Of a DNA stretch of 64,000 nucleotides, positions 25,012 through 35,200 are shown piece after piece (position 1 is the first letter of the stretch; each line of letters opens with the position of its first letter). The position numbers and the translations under genes are program-made. This DNA is from Isosphaeraceae bacterium. Its GTDB lineage: Bacteria; Planctomycetota; Planctomycetia; Isosphaerales; Isosphaeraceae. The notes under the pieces were generated by a model. It was not told the origin of the DNA. It did no database searches and saw nothing but the letters and a program-made list of their open reading frames with translations. The DNA lies in NCBI GenBank assembly GCA_031291845.1, contig JARLIH010000072.1:60364-124363 (forward strand), written 5' to 3'.

Positions 25012-26472
25012 TCAGAAGAGCTCGGTGATCGCCCGGCCTCCCTCGACGACGATGGGGGTCGGCCTCCCCTGCCCGCTGATCCAGTGCGCCTCGGGGTCGA
25101 TCCCGAGATGGGTGAACACGGTGGCGGCCAGGTCTTGCGGCATGACCTTGCGCTCGAGGATCGAATCACCCCGGCGATCGGTTGCGCCGATGACCTGTCC
25201 GTGCCGCAGCCCGCCCCCCGCGAGAACGAGCGACATCACGTTCGCCCAGTGCTCGCGTCCCCCTTCGCGATTGATGGTCGGTGATCGCCCGAATTCACCC
25301 ATCATCACAACCAGGGTCTGATCGAGCAGGCCGCGCGCCTCGAGATCGAGGACCAGGGCGGCGAGTGCCTGATCGACCTGCGGCAGCAAGGGCTTCAGCC
25401 CCTTTTCGATCCCCTTCCAGACGACGTGATCGCCATGGTGGTCGAAGTAGCCCCAGGCCCCGCTGACGAGCACGAAGGTGACCCCCGCCTCCACCAGGCG
25501 GCGTGCCAGGAGCGCCTTGGACCCCAGGCTGCCGCGGCCGTAGGCGTCCCGCGTTCGAGGATCTTCCCTGTCGAGCTCGAACGCGTGTTGTGCCTTGCCC
25601 GAGCGGACCAATTCCAGCGCCTGTCTCGTGTACTGATCGACGAGTTTCATGCCGTCGCCCGTGTCGAGCTCGGTTCGAAGCTGGTCGAACTGGGCGCGGA
25701 GCGCGTCGCGTCCGGCGACGCGGTCGAGGTCGACTCCCTTGGGCAGCCGGAACCTGCCGGCCAGTTCGCTCCCCTTGACCGGTTCGAATCCGGCCCCCAT
25801 GTGGCCGGCTCCCCAGACATCGGCCGCCCAACTGCTGGCCAGGCCCACGAAGGGGGGCATCCCGGGGGCGTTCGGACCGCGAAATTTTGCGGCGACCGAA
25901 CCCATGGACGGATAGCCGCCACCGTCGCGGCCGTCGTTGGTCCGACGCGCCAGGGGGTTGCCGGCCTGGAGCGTGATCGGCGTGTGGTCGCTCGCCGAGC
26001 AATCCATCGTGCGGATGACGGTCAGCTTGTCCATGATGGCCGCCTGGCGCGGCAGGTGCTCGCAGAACCGGACGCCGGGAACGCTCGTGGCGATCGTCCC
26101 GAAGGGGCCCCGGATCTCGGCCGGTGCGTTGGGCTTGGGATCCCACATGTCCAGGTGGCTCGGTCCGCCGGAGAGCCACAAGAGAATGACCGACTTCGGC
26201 GCCGAGGTGGTCGAGGGCGCCGCCGCCGCCCGGAGGCCGAGCCATTGCGCTGCGGACAACCCAGCGATCCCCGACAGCCCCGCGCGCAGGAACCACCGGC
26301 GAGACGGCGAACCGGCACGGAGCAAGTCGTGTCCCGGGGGCTGCCACGGATGGGCCCCGGCTCGATGGCTCACGGCATGCGGCAATTGCCCCGGTCGTGT
26401 TTCCACACCCTCGCCCTCCGATTCGGTGCCGATGTTCCCCTCAATGTGCCCGCGCCGGGTCAGGAAGATCAT
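25012..26472 (-). CDS. DUF1501 protein, Tat-exported
   Basis: About 486 aa from the ATG at 26472. SRRWFLRAGLSGIAGLSAAQWLG is a twin-arginine signal about 60 residues in. The DUF1501 pattern follows: KSVILLWLSGGPSHLDMWDPKPNAPAEIRGPF, VPGVRFCEHLPRQAAIMDKLTVIRTM, HHGDHVVWKG and LVVMMGEFGRSPTINREGGREHW. The fold is sulfatase/alkaline-phosphatase-like, but the function is unproven. DUF1501 proteins usually pair with DUF1549/DUF1553 cytochromes, which are absent here. A LacI-type box sits 26-42 bases upstream, linking it to the neighbouring DUF1559 genes. The true start may lie further in, nearer the signal. Confidence 0.9.
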   Translation of the reverse strand: MIFLTRRGHIEGNIGTESEGEGVETRPGQLPHAVSHRAGAHPWQPPGHDLLRAGSPSRRWFLRAGLSGIAGLSAAQWLGLRAAAAPSTTSAPKSVILLWLSGGPSHLDMWDPKPNAPAEIRGPFGTIATSVPGVRFCEHLPRQAAIMDKLTVIRTMDCSASDHTPITLQAGNPLARRTNDGRDGGGYPSMGSVAAKFRGPNAPGMPPFVGLASSWAADVWGAGHMGAGFEPVKGSELAGRFRLPKGVDLDRVAGRDALRAQFDQLRTELDTGDGMKLVDQYTRQALELVRSGKAQHAFELDREDPRTRDAYGRGSLGSKALLARRLVEAGVTFVLVSGAWGYFDHHGDHVVWKGIEKGLKPLLPQVDQALAALVLDLEARGLLDQTLVVMMGEFGRSPTINREGGREHWANVMSLVLAGGGLRHGQVIGATDRRGDSILERKVMPQDLAATVFTHLGIDPEAHWISGQGRPTPIVVEGGRAITELF

Positions 26473-26497
26473 CGCATCCGGCCGCGTTTTCAGCAAG

Positions 26498-26514
26498 TCT
26501 TTAACGTTAATGTT
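26498..26514. promoter_or_regulatory. LacI-type box upstream of the DUF1501 gene
   Basis: Contains the 10-base palindrome TTAACGTTAA. On the gene strand it reads AACATTAACGTTAAAGA, 14 of 17 identical to the box at 30214-30230. A central CG dyad is typical of LacI-family operators. Confidence 0.55.
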
Positions 26515-26553
26515 GCGTGAAAATTGGGCCCTGCGTCGGGCTGCCGCGGCGCG

Positions 26554-27030
26554 TCATTTCTGGGTGGCCATTTTCACGTCGATATCGATCACGCCCCCCT
26601 TCGAGGGAATCTCGCGGTCGACCTCGCCCTCGATCCAGCCCGGACCGGGGGACGGTTTCTTCTTCCTCTCATCCAGCTCTTCGGGGCCCTGGGTGACGAG
26701 CATGGCCATGTGAGGGTCGTCCTTGAACTCTGCGGCCACGGGAGCGCTGCCGGGGGGGACCTTCCTGACCTTGACCTTGTAGTTGCCAGGAACGAGTCCC
26801 GGCTGGTTGTTCGTCACGGCCGTGTAGCTGCCCGACGGACCGCTGGTCGCGAGCCCGACCAGTCCGAGCTTGTTGTTCGGCTCCGGCACGAAAAGGATGG
26901 AGGCACCCTCCAGCGGTTTTCCGTTGACGGTCGCCGTGCCGCTGACGGGGACGAGGGAGGGTCCGCCGTCGCCGCAACCGCCGAGAAACGCGAGGGTCAC
27001 CCCGAGGAGAAAACGTGTTCGCATCTTCAT
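26554..27030 (-). CDS. Lipoprotein with carboxypeptidase-regulatory-like fold
   Basis: 158 aa. The lipoprotein signal MKMRTRFLLGVTLAFLGGCGDG is followed by LVPVSGTATVNGKPLEGASILFVPEPNNK, GPSGSYTAVTNNQPGLVPGNYKVKVRK. This is the transthyretin-like module common in planctomycete lipoproteins beside DUF1559 genes. It ends in a conserved KGGVIDIDVK, as does the paralogue at 28401. It lies 76 bases after the DUF1559 stop and is presumably in the same transcript. The function is unknown; a surface partner of the DUF1559 protein is likely. Confidence 0.85.
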   Translation of the reverse strand: MKMRTRFLLGVTLAFLGGCGDGGPSLVPVSGTATVNGKPLEGASILFVPEPNNKLGLVGLATSGPSGSYTAVTNNQPGLVPGNYKVKVRKVPPGSAPVAAEFKDDPHMAMLVTQGPEELDERKKKPSPGPGWIEGEVDREIPSKGGVIDIDVKMATQK

Positions 27031-27105
27031 TGCTTCCGAACCCTTGATTGTGGCGGGAACGAGGAGACGGTTCCCCCCGGCGCCCGCCCGGATAGGAGGG
27101 ATTGG

Positions 27106-28113
27106 TTAGAAGGCGTCGGCACCGATCACTTCGCTGCCGCGGACGGTCTGGAGCCCGAACCAGACCCAGGGATTGACCGTGCTCTTGAGGAAACGGACGC
27201 TGCCGTCGGCGAAAAGCATGTTCAAGCCACCGGGGTGCAGGCTCCCCATTTGCCATGCGTAGATCGCGCTGGTGCCGGTGGTCTGCGCGTAGTTCGGCAA
27301 GCCGTAAACCACGAGAGAGCTCGTCGGCGGATAAGCGCGGCCGTGCGACGACGTCCAGACGCCCGCGCCCCAGAAGCCGCCGTACGCCACGGAAGACTTG
27401 GTGGTCGTCGATTCGCCGACCATGCACGTGTTGCTCGTACCGTCCGTGATCCGGGCGATGTCACACGAGAAGTCGCTGCCGGAGAAGACGCCTTCATCGG
27501 GGGGCCGGTTGCCGTAGGCGGAGTAGGCGGCCAAAAAATAGCGCGGGTTGTAGTACTCGTAGTACCGGCTGGCGCAGAGGAGGTAGCTGGCGCGCGCGCC
27601 GTTGGTCATCGAAAAGGCGCCGGTGCCCGTGTAGGGCGTTTGGAGGCTGTCGGAGGGACAGAGGTAGGACGCGATGGTGGTCGACACCACGGTGGTATTC
27701 GCCAGGTAGCTGTTCGTGCCTCCGATGGGGTTCACGTTCGCGCCGCCGTTGGTGGCGTTGGTCGAGGGGAGCTGGAAGTTGTAGGCGTTGTAGAGCGCGC
27801 TCTGCTCCATCGAATTCAAGATGAGCGTGAACGCGGTCGTGTTCAGCAGGAGCCCCTGCGTGCCCGGCCAATCGTTGTAGTAGGGAGATCCGACGTTCAT
27901 GCCGCCGTAGATCTTCGCCGGGGGAAAACCGCCGTTGGCGCTATGGTAGTTGTGCATTGCCAGGCCGATCTGCTTCATATTGTTCGTGCACTGGGAGCGG
28001 CGAGCCGCTTCGCGTGCCGCTTGCACGGCGGGCAAGAGCAAGGCAATCAAAACGCCGATGATCGCGATGACCACCAACAGCTCGATCAAGGTGAACGCAC
28101 GCCGTCTCGCCAT
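27106..28113 (-). CDS. DUF1559 pseudopilin-like protein (1)
   Basis: About 335 aa. The type IV pilin-like N-terminus [41 protein letters not shown] has its prepilin cleavage site before [30 protein letters not shown] follows, then the large beta-rich DUF1559 domain with [40 protein letters not shown] and the usual C-terminal VIGADAF. The start at 28113 has GGAGGT; the upstream part of the frame is not coding. Family members are assembled or surface-bound, but their role is unknown. It is paired with the lipoprotein at 26554, with a weaker LacI-type box at 28323. Confidence 0.95.
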   Translation of the reverse strand: MARRRAFTLIELLVVIAIIGVLIALLLPAVQAAREAARRSQCTNNMKQIGLAMHNYHSANGGFPPAKIYGGMNVGSPYYNDWPGTQGLLLNTTAFTLILNSMEQSALYNAYNFQLPSTNATNGGANVNPIGGTNSYLANTTVVSTTIASYLCPSDSLQTPYTGTGAFSMTNGARASYLLCASRYYEYYNPRYFLAAYSAYGNRPPDEGVFSGSDFSCDIARITDGTSNTCMVGESTTTKSSVAYGGFWGAGVWTSSHGRAYPPTSSLVVYGLPNYAQTTGTSAIYAWQMGSLHPGGLNMLFADGSVRFLKSTVNPWVWFGLQTVRGSEVIGADAF

Positions 28114-28322
28114 TGGGAAACCTCCCGGGGCGTCCGCCCCAAAAAAAGATGAACGCAAACCCGCGCCTCGGCGAGATTCAAAAAAACGATCGCGACCGAG
28201 AGCGAGTTGGGATGACGTCACAAAGTCCGCGGCAGATCGATCCAGACCAACCGTGATGGACGCAGGGCTTTCCTGCCCGGCCGCGTCGGGGTGGCCGCGC
28301 CTCTGCCGGCATCACGCGGGTT

Positions 28323-28339
28323 AACTTGAACGTTCTTGG
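28323..28339. promoter_or_regulatory. Weaker LacI-type box upstream of DUF1559 gene 1
   Basis: Plus strand AACTTGAACGTTCTTGG with the 8-base palindrome GAACGTTC, 210 bases before the DUF1559 start. It shares AACTT.AACGTT with the box at 30214-30230 on the opposite strand. Confidence 0.35.
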
Positions 28340-28400
28340 GTGAGCAAAGGACGGACATCACGTTCCCGGCGCCGGGAACGGCGGCAAAACCAACGGCGGG

Positions 28401-28913
28401 TCATTTCGTCGAGCGCGGCGCTTTGCTGCTCGGCTTCGCCTTGATATCAAAGTCAATGACTCCGCCTTTTGCGTCGACTTCTTGATCGAACGTGTCGTCG
28501 ATCTTCGTTACCGGCGCGCCGGTCTTGGTCACCGTGCGAGCGCCTGCCTTGGCCTCGAGAACGATCTGGAACATCGTCGGGTCGTCCTTCAGAACCTCCG
28601 GAAGGTTCTTCGAGGTGGTTGGCGAGTTCGTCTTGTTGATCGCCACCTTGTACTTGCCGGGCGCGACTCCCGATCGTCCCCGGAACATCACTTTGTAATT
28701 GCCGTCGGGGCCGGTGAGGTCGCTCCCGGGAGTGGACGGCTTGTTCCCGGGGTCGGGTGTAAAGCTGACCTGGGCCCCTTCAAGCGGCTTCCCATCGAGC
28801 CGTACGGTCCCGCTGACAGGGACGAGCGTGTAGGAGGCGGTTTCATCCCCCTCACCGCAGCCCGCAAGCAGCGCGGCCGCCAGGGTGGCGACGGCGAACG
28901 GTCTCGGCTTCAT
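28401..28913 (-). CDS. Lipoprotein with carboxypeptidase-regulatory-like fold
   Basis: About 170 aa from the ATG at 28913, preceded by GGGAGGA. Signal MKPRPFAVATLAAALLAGCGEG, then YTLVPVSGTVRLDGKPLEGAQVSFTPDPGNKPSTPGSDLTGPDGNYKVMFRGRSGVAPGKYKVAINK. It ends KGGVIDFDIKAKPSSKAP. It is a close paralogue of the lipoprotein at 26554 in domain order and position after a DUF1559 gene. The function is unknown. Confidence 0.85.
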   Translation of the reverse strand: MKPRPFAVATLAAALLAGCGEGDETASYTLVPVSGTVRLDGKPLEGAQVSFTPDPGNKPSTPGSDLTGPDGNYKVMFRGRSGVAPGKYKVAINKTNSPTTSKNLPEVLKDDPTMFQIVLEAKAGARTVTKTGAPVTKIDDTFDQEVDAKGGVIDFDIKAKPSSKAPRSTK

Positions 28914-29056
28914 CAAATCCTCCCGCGAATCGTGAGGCAAACGGCAGACGTACCGGGTGCGCACAACGTCGGGCATCCGCCACGACGCAGGACCTTAAGA
29001 CGGAACACGCAACTCTTCCGAGACCGTAGGGCTACGAACCGACGCGCCGGCTCGCG

Positions 29057-30040
29057 TTAGAAGGCGTCGGCGCTGAGGACCTCGCCTCCCGCGATCGTTT
29101 GCAAACCCCACCAGATGCCGGGGCTAATGCTGTTTTTTATCCAGTGAACACCACCGTCGGCAAACAGCATGTTCAGGCCGCCGGAATGCACACTTCCCAT
29201 GGTCCAGGCATAGTAACCCTGGGGATTCGTGCCGGAGGCCGTTGACCCCGTGTTGTAAGGCGCGTTGGGCAGGGTGATCGTGTACGACGCGTTCGACGTC
29301 GGCAGCACGCGCCCGTGCGTCGACGTGTGGACGCCCGCGCCCCAGAACGGCCCGAAGTAGGGATAGAAGTGCATCTGGGGCGACTCGCCGACCATGCACG
29401 TGTTGCTCGTCCCGTCCTGGAAGTTCTGGAAGCCGATCGAAATGTCGTTGTAGAAAGCGCCTTGCAAGTTGGTGGCGGGCGGACTCGTCCCCGGGCAATC
29501 GAGGTCGGTGTACGAGGCGGAACAGAGAAGGTAGTTGCTCCGCCGCGCGTTCATACACGAATAGGGCTGCGCCTGCTGGCCGGCCAGGTATGTGTACTGC
29601 ACCGGCGCCTGGTCGGAGGGGCACGCAAAGGTGCCGATCAAGGTGCCGACGACCGTGGTGTTGACCACTTCATCCCCCAGGAGCGTCGTGTTGCCGTTCC
29701 AGGTGGCGCCGTCGGCCGACGCCTGGCTGAAGTTGTAGGCGTTGGCCAGGGTCACCTGCTCCATGTAGGCCAAGATCATGGTGAACCCGGTCGTGTTGAG
29801 CACCCAGCCCCTGGGGTTCACGCAACTGCTGGCGAAGATCTTGGCAGGCGGCAGCGCGTTGTTGGCGCTGTGGTAGTTGTGCAGCGCCAGGCCGATCTGC
29901 TTCATGTTGTTGACGCACTGGGCCCGCCGGGCCGCCTCACGCGCCGCTTGCACCGCCGGCAGCAAGAGCGCGATGAGCACCGCGATGATGGCGATCACCA
30001 CCAAGAGTTCGATCAAAGTAAAGCCGGAACGGCGACGCAT
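29057..30040 (-). CDS. DUF1559 pseudopilin-like protein (2)
   Basis: About 327 aa. [42 protein letters not shown] opens the protein, followed by [25 protein letters not shown], the DUF1559 domain, [14 protein letters not shown] and [40 protein letters not shown]. The start at 30040 is the ATG directly before the pilin motif; the frame continues upstream without meaning. The best LacI-type box of the region lies 174-190 bases upstream and the LacI gene is the next gene upstream. Confidence 0.95.
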   Translation of the reverse strand: MRRRSGFTLIELLVVIAIIAVLIALLLPAVQAAREAARRAQCVNNMKQIGLALHNYHSANNALPPAKIFASSCVNPRGWVLNTTGFTMILAYMEQVTLANAYNFSQASADGATWNGNTTLLGDEVVNTTVVGTLIGTFACPSDQAPVQYTYLAGQQAQPYSCMNARRSNYLLCSASYTDLDCPGTSPPATNLQGAFYNDISIGFQNFQDGTSNTCMVGESPQMHFYPYFGPFWGAGVHTSTHGRVLPTSNASYTITLPNAPYNTGSTASGTNPQGYYAWTMGSVHSGGLNMLFADGGVHWIKNSISPGIWWGLQTIAGGEVLSADAF

Positions 30041-30563
30041 TGAGAACAAGCTCCACGGGTAAAAGGAAAAAGGAGCGGGCCGATGGGGAACGATACGACT
30101 TGTGACTACGAGAATCTCACCGATGTCTCGTTCCGCTTGCAAGAGAAAAACGACCGGCCGCGCGCCCGGAAAGCGTGCAATACTCCTGTATCCGGCTTGG
30201 CGGCAACCACTTAGGTTTAACGTTAAAGTTCCAAGAATTCCGCCAAAGACGGGGTGCGATCGGCGTCGAGACGCCTCGTCCATCGTGAAATGATCGGATA
30301 GAATTTCACTAATAATGAACACATTACGATTATTACAGATATGGAATCTGCTGAGCCGTTCATTCGGGTCGGTCGCGTGCGCGGAGCCACATGTGATCGC
30401 AGCCGGCATCCGTCGTTCTGAGGGGTTCTGAACATTGGCAGCGACGGCGAGTTGCTCCAGCGCGATCGTCCACGCGGGGCGCGCTGGCACGGCGATGTGC
30501 TTCACAAACCGCGTGCGCGGTCGGAAGTCCGAGCGCGTTGGGGTTCGCGAGACGGGCGGGCGT
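30041..30563. other. Intergenic region between DUF1559 gene 2 and the LacI gene
   Basis: About 520 bases with no gene. It holds the TTTAACGTTAAA palindrome (30216-30227) and an AT-rich patch at 30290-30350, which could hold a promoter. Confidence 0.6.
30214..30230. promoter_or_regulatory. LacI-type operator box
   Basis: Minus strand AACTTTAACGTTAAACC, with the perfect 12-base palindrome TTTAACGTTAAA at 30216-30227. It lies between the LacI regulator gene and the DUF1559 gene it precedes. Confidence 0.6.
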
Positions 30564-31583
30564 TCAGGCAGTTCCGCGTTCGACCAGCGTTGCGGGGAAG
30601 AGGACTTCCTGGGTGGAGAACTTTCCGTCCTCGAAGAACTCGAGCAACATGTCGGCGGATCGCCGGCCCATCTCGTAGGCGGGAAGTGAGACGGTCGTGA
30701 GCGGGGGATCGACGTAGCGGGCAAACTCGAAGTCGTTGAAGCCGACGATGGCGACGTTCGAAGGGACGACTCGGCCCAGTTGCTTGGCCGCCTGGAGCGC
30801 GCCGACCGCAAGCACGTCGTTGGCGCACAAGAACGCGGTGATGGATGGCACGCGCGCCAGGACATCCTCCATCACCGTTCTTGCGCCCTCGATGCTCTCG
30901 TGCTCGACGTTCCAGACGTCGGGCTTCCGGTTGCCGACCGCGCGCAGGGCCTGTTCGTATCCCGCCTTGCGCGCATCGACGGCGGGCCACGATCGGGCGG
31001 TGGCGAGGAAACCGATGCGTTGGTGGCCTCGGGCCAGGAGCAAGGATACCGCGGTGGCGGCCCCGCCGTGATCGTCGGCGAGGACACAACTGGCGGTCGA
31101 GGCCGACGGCCGCTCCTGGACGAGCACGAACGGGCAGCCGCTACGTTCGAGCTGCTCGATGTGCTGCGCGCGGCTCTCTTTCGGACCCGACAGGTGAACG
31201 ACCGCTCCATCGAAGCGGCGTTGGTGGGCGAGGCGCTGAAAGGCAAGGCCCGCCGAATCGGGTTCAAGTCCCTGCACGAACATCGCGTAATCCCGTTCCC
31301 GCAGCACGTCCACCATCCCGCTGAGAATGGCCACATGGAACGGGTCGGCCAAGAACCTGGTCGCCGGGTCGATCGTCAAGAACGCGACCGTGTTCGTGCG
31401 CTGGGACCTCAGGCCACGGGCCTGCGAGTCGGGCTGGTAGCCAAGCTCTTGTATCGATGCGAGTATCCGCTTCCGTGTCTCCTCGCTCATCTGTGAGTTG
31501 CGGCCGTTGAGAACGTTGGACACGCTCTGGAGCGACACTCCCGCCTGGCGTGCAACATCCCGCATCGTCGTTCTTGCCTTCAT
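30564..31583 (-). CDS. LacI-family transcriptional regulator
   Basis: About 339 aa from the ATG at 31583 (GGAAGG upstream). [54 protein letters not shown] is the LacI HTH with its hinge helix. Residues 60-339 are the periplasmic-binding-like effector domain ([93 protein letters not shown]). The effector is probably a sugar. No sugar-catabolic gene is adjacent; the candidate boxes point to DUF1559, lipoprotein and DUF1501 genes as targets. Confidence 0.95.
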   Translation of the reverse strand: MKARTTMRDVARQAGVSLQSVSNVLNGRNSQMSEETRKRILASIQELGYQPDSQARGLRSQRTNTVAFLTIDPATRFLADPFHVAILSGMVDVLRERDYAMFVQGLEPDSAGLAFQRLAHQRRFDGAVVHLSGPKESRAQHIEQLERSGCPFVLVQERPSASTASCVLADDHGGAATAVSLLLARGHQRIGFLATARSWPAVDARKAGYEQALRAVGNRKPDVWNVEHESIEGARTVMEDVLARVPSITAFLCANDVLAVGALQAAKQLGRVVPSNVAIVGFNDFEFARYVDPPLTTVSLPAYEMGRRSADMLLEFFEDGKFSTQEVLFPATLVERGTA

Positions 31584-32287
31584 CGAACCTTCCAAATATT
31601 GGCCACTGCGTCTCGCGAGAATCGGTCGCTCGTACATCCGGCGTGCCGAGAAGGAGCAGTGGCGGCAGACTCAAACCATGCCGCGAAATCGTCTTGCGCA
31701 CCGCCTCACATTCACCCGGGGCCGCTGCGCAATTCCCTGGCGCCCGCACTCCGAATGGCGCTTGGCGTGACTCTAGCACCAGGCGTGGTATCGGGATAGA
31801 CGATACCCGCCGCCCCGCGACAGGCATTGGTCGTGCAAGAGTTCCCAGTCCGAAGAATCAGGCCGGCTGAGCGCGAAGGAGCCTTTCCGGAATGGCTTGG
31901 ATCCCAAGGGCCATGCCAGGGAAGGGCCCCACGCCCTTAAGCAAGAGTCATACCATATCGAGCCGTGAGGTTGCTACGTGAGCCTTGGATTGGCCGCTCG
32001 AAGCCGAACTGCGGCAGGAGCAGGGTTCGCGGTGGGCGGCGGCCGTCGTTGGCGAGATCGTGGTCGGCGCTGTCCGAGAATCCCGCGGGCCCCCCTCATG
32101 CTGGTGAACGAGGCAGCCCAGCATGAACGCAAGGCACGGTTCCTGGCGTTACTCGAAGACAGAGGACCTGTGGGCGCTGCTTGAGCGCGCTTCCACATGA
32201 CCCAACCGCCGCCCCGTTCGGGGCCCAGAATGGCCGAGGACGACACCTGGGGACCGCTTCTCGGCCTGCCGCTGTCCCTTGGAGCAC
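31584..32287. other. Intergenic region of about 700 bases
   Basis: I see no gene, repeat or strong hairpin. The part near 31584 must contain the LacI promoter; no AACGTT box occurs in it. Confidence 0.5.
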
Positions 32288-35200
32288 TCAGCGGAACAGC
32301 GGCTCGAACCAGGAGCGGATCAGGTCCGACATGTCGTACGACAGCGCGAACAGCAGGCCGGCCAGCGGCACGACGTAGGTGACCAAGGTGGTGACCAACT
32401 CGCGGTCGAGGGTGAATCGATTCGGAACCGACTTGTCGATGCGGCTGATGATCTCGTCGCGATTGGCCTGCAAGGCGATGGCGACGACCGCGATGATCGT
32501 CACGGTTGTGAGCAGGGCCAGGGCCGAGAGAAGTAGGCCCTCAGGCTGGAAGGGGTACGACGTCAGGACCAGGACCAACGCAACCAGCCCGACGACGAGG
32601 GATGCCGTGACCGACGAGCCTGCGTGCCGGAACCAGCTCACGTACCGCGCGAGTACCAGAGCGATGAATTCTTCAGCGTGGCCAAGCCATCGGCGAACCT
32701 CGTCGTTGTCCGTCCGTCCCCCGGCGACGGATGCCGCGCGAGCTAAGCCACGCCGCTGTGAGCGTTTGCGCTGAGTGCTAGCGCCCGGCCACTCGTCGTC
32801 GTCGGTGGGGGTCATCGCCCCTGGGCCGGTGCTGGTCGCAAACGCCGTGACGGCCGACCGCCTCGCCCAGTACGGTCCGAGCAGCGCGGCCAGCGCGGCA
32901 ACGGTCTCCCACCACGCCCCGGAGTCGAACCGCGCGGGGCGAGTGGAACTCCGGTACTTCTTAGAGAGGTCATCGAACGGCTCGAGGCCGGCGGCGTTCG
33001 GGCCGGCGAGGGCCGCAAGGCTGCGCTTGACCCGGTCGTAGCCCTCGAGCAATCCCTGGAACTGCCGGTCGATGAGCGGGTCGGACCCGTCCGGATTGAC
33101 CTTCTGGGTGCGGACGACGGCCCAGGCCGGCTGGGCCAGCCGCGCGGGAAGGCGGTCAAAGGCCCGGACCATCGGCAGCCGGGCAGCGTGCCGGAGCAAG
33201 CAACTGGTCGTCCACCAGAGCGCGGCGAGCTCGACCAGTTGCCTGACGATCAACACCAGGGCCCAGGTAAAAAGCGCCAGAATCGTCAAGTGGAACGGCC
33301 ATCGTTCCAGTGAGCCAGGGAGGCCGGCGATCCAGTAGTCGATGCCGAGTAGCGCCATTACCACCGGGACTACGAGAAACTCGCGGCGCACTGCCCGCGG
33401 TGAGCGATCGGCCAGCCCGTGGAGTCGCCTGACATCATCAAATACCTGGTGGAACTCGCGCCTCGCTACGGCATCCACGTGCGGCTGGTCGGCGGCCGGC
33501 ACCGGCGGCCGCCGCACCCGGCCCAAGCGAACGTGTAGCCCGACTTGGCCTCCGCTGGTGACGATGCCGATACCCCCGGCCACCGCCAGAAGAATCAGCG
33601 GCACCAGCGGTGAGACCCCGTCGATCAACCGCGACGCGCGTTCGCAGTAGAGCCGGAGGTCGGCCTCGGACAGTAAGAAGAGCCATGCGACGAGTCCGAG
33701 TGAGAGGACAAGCGCCAGCGAAGCGAAGGCGATGGCCTGGGCCCAAAACACCCGCGTGCCTCGCCGGCGCAGCCAGTGGTTTCCGGGCATGTCCAGCAGG
33801 CGCACCCAAGCGATCACGAAGGCGACCAGACCCGTAGTCCATGCGAAGCCCCCGGCCGTCAGCACGAGCCGCCCCGTACGGTCGAGTCCCGAGTCGGGCC
33901 ACCGCACGATGGCCGCCCCCCACGCCGGGGTGCCGAGCAACACCAAGAAGACGAGCCAGGCCAAGGCCGCCACCGCGGCGAGCCGGCGCCCGGACGGATG
34001 ATCGACGCGGTTCCGGACCCGCAACGGGACCCGTAGCCAGCCGGCCCGCGAGGGCGACGTATCTCCTGCCACGTAGGCCCAGAGGGGCCGCGCTGCACCG
34101 CAGGCCCAGACGTATCCCCCCGCGCCCATCAATCCTGCACTGCCGGCGGCCAGGAACACGACGATCCAGGTCGCGTGCAGCCGCGGCATCAGCAGGTCCT
34201 TGACCTCCTCCGGACCCAGCCCGCACCAAACGACGAGCTCCACCAGGCCGGCAACGGCCAGCCCCGCCACAGCTCCCAGCACGGCGCGGCGGAGACAGAC
34301 CGGGTGGGCGGCTCGGTCGCGGAGCCATCGAAGAGCCAGGACCCGTCTGCGCCGGCGCGATCCCGTTTCGGCCCGCCGTGCAGGGACGGACCACAGGCCT
34401 CCGACCGCGCCGACAATTCCCAAGCCGATCAACCCCACGACCGGTCCAGCCTCGAGCGCGATCCTGACAGACTTCGCTGGTCCCCTGCCTGTGCGCTCGG
34501 TTCCACTCGCTGCAGGGGCGTGGTGCGTCGGCAACTCCTTTTCGAGGAGTCTGCCGATTTCCGGACTGGGTGACGGTGCAGCGGGCTCGTCGGTGCCGTA
34601 GTTGCGTACGGCCAATGGGTAGAGACCGCGCTCACCGACAGCACTGATCCAGACCGGTGGCACCGTGTACGAACTGCCTTCCTGGCCGGGCATCTGGTAG
34701 TCGAGGAACGTTGCCGGGCGCTCAGGATCCAGCTCGGACAGGTGCGCCGCGGTCGCGTTGTAGATCCCCTCGGCATCATCCGAGGCGAACGCCACCCGAG
34801 GAGACATCGGCAAGCCCGCGCCGCTCGTCCACGCCTGGTTGGCCAGGCGCTGAGGGTAGGTCGAGACCACGAGGGCCCCGCGCAGGTAGGCCACGATACC
34901 GTGGTGAGAGTAGAGCGCGTCGCCGGTCGTGAAGAAGAGCCGCGCATCGGGGCAGACCTGGCGGACCTTGTACGCCAGGAACAGCCGGTCGTGAATATTG
35001 GTCGAGGTAATACCGATCCAGTCGTAATTCCGCCGGGCCAGCTCATCAAGCGTCTGCGACAGGAGCATCTCCCCGCCGACGGCCGTCGGAGCGGGTGTGA
35101 AGATCGGCATCAGGTCGGTGTCCCCCTCCCGGCCTGCCATCCCCTGGAGCGACAAACGCTCGGGCGTCGCGAGCTCAACCGGCTCGTTCGAGCGGTAGTA

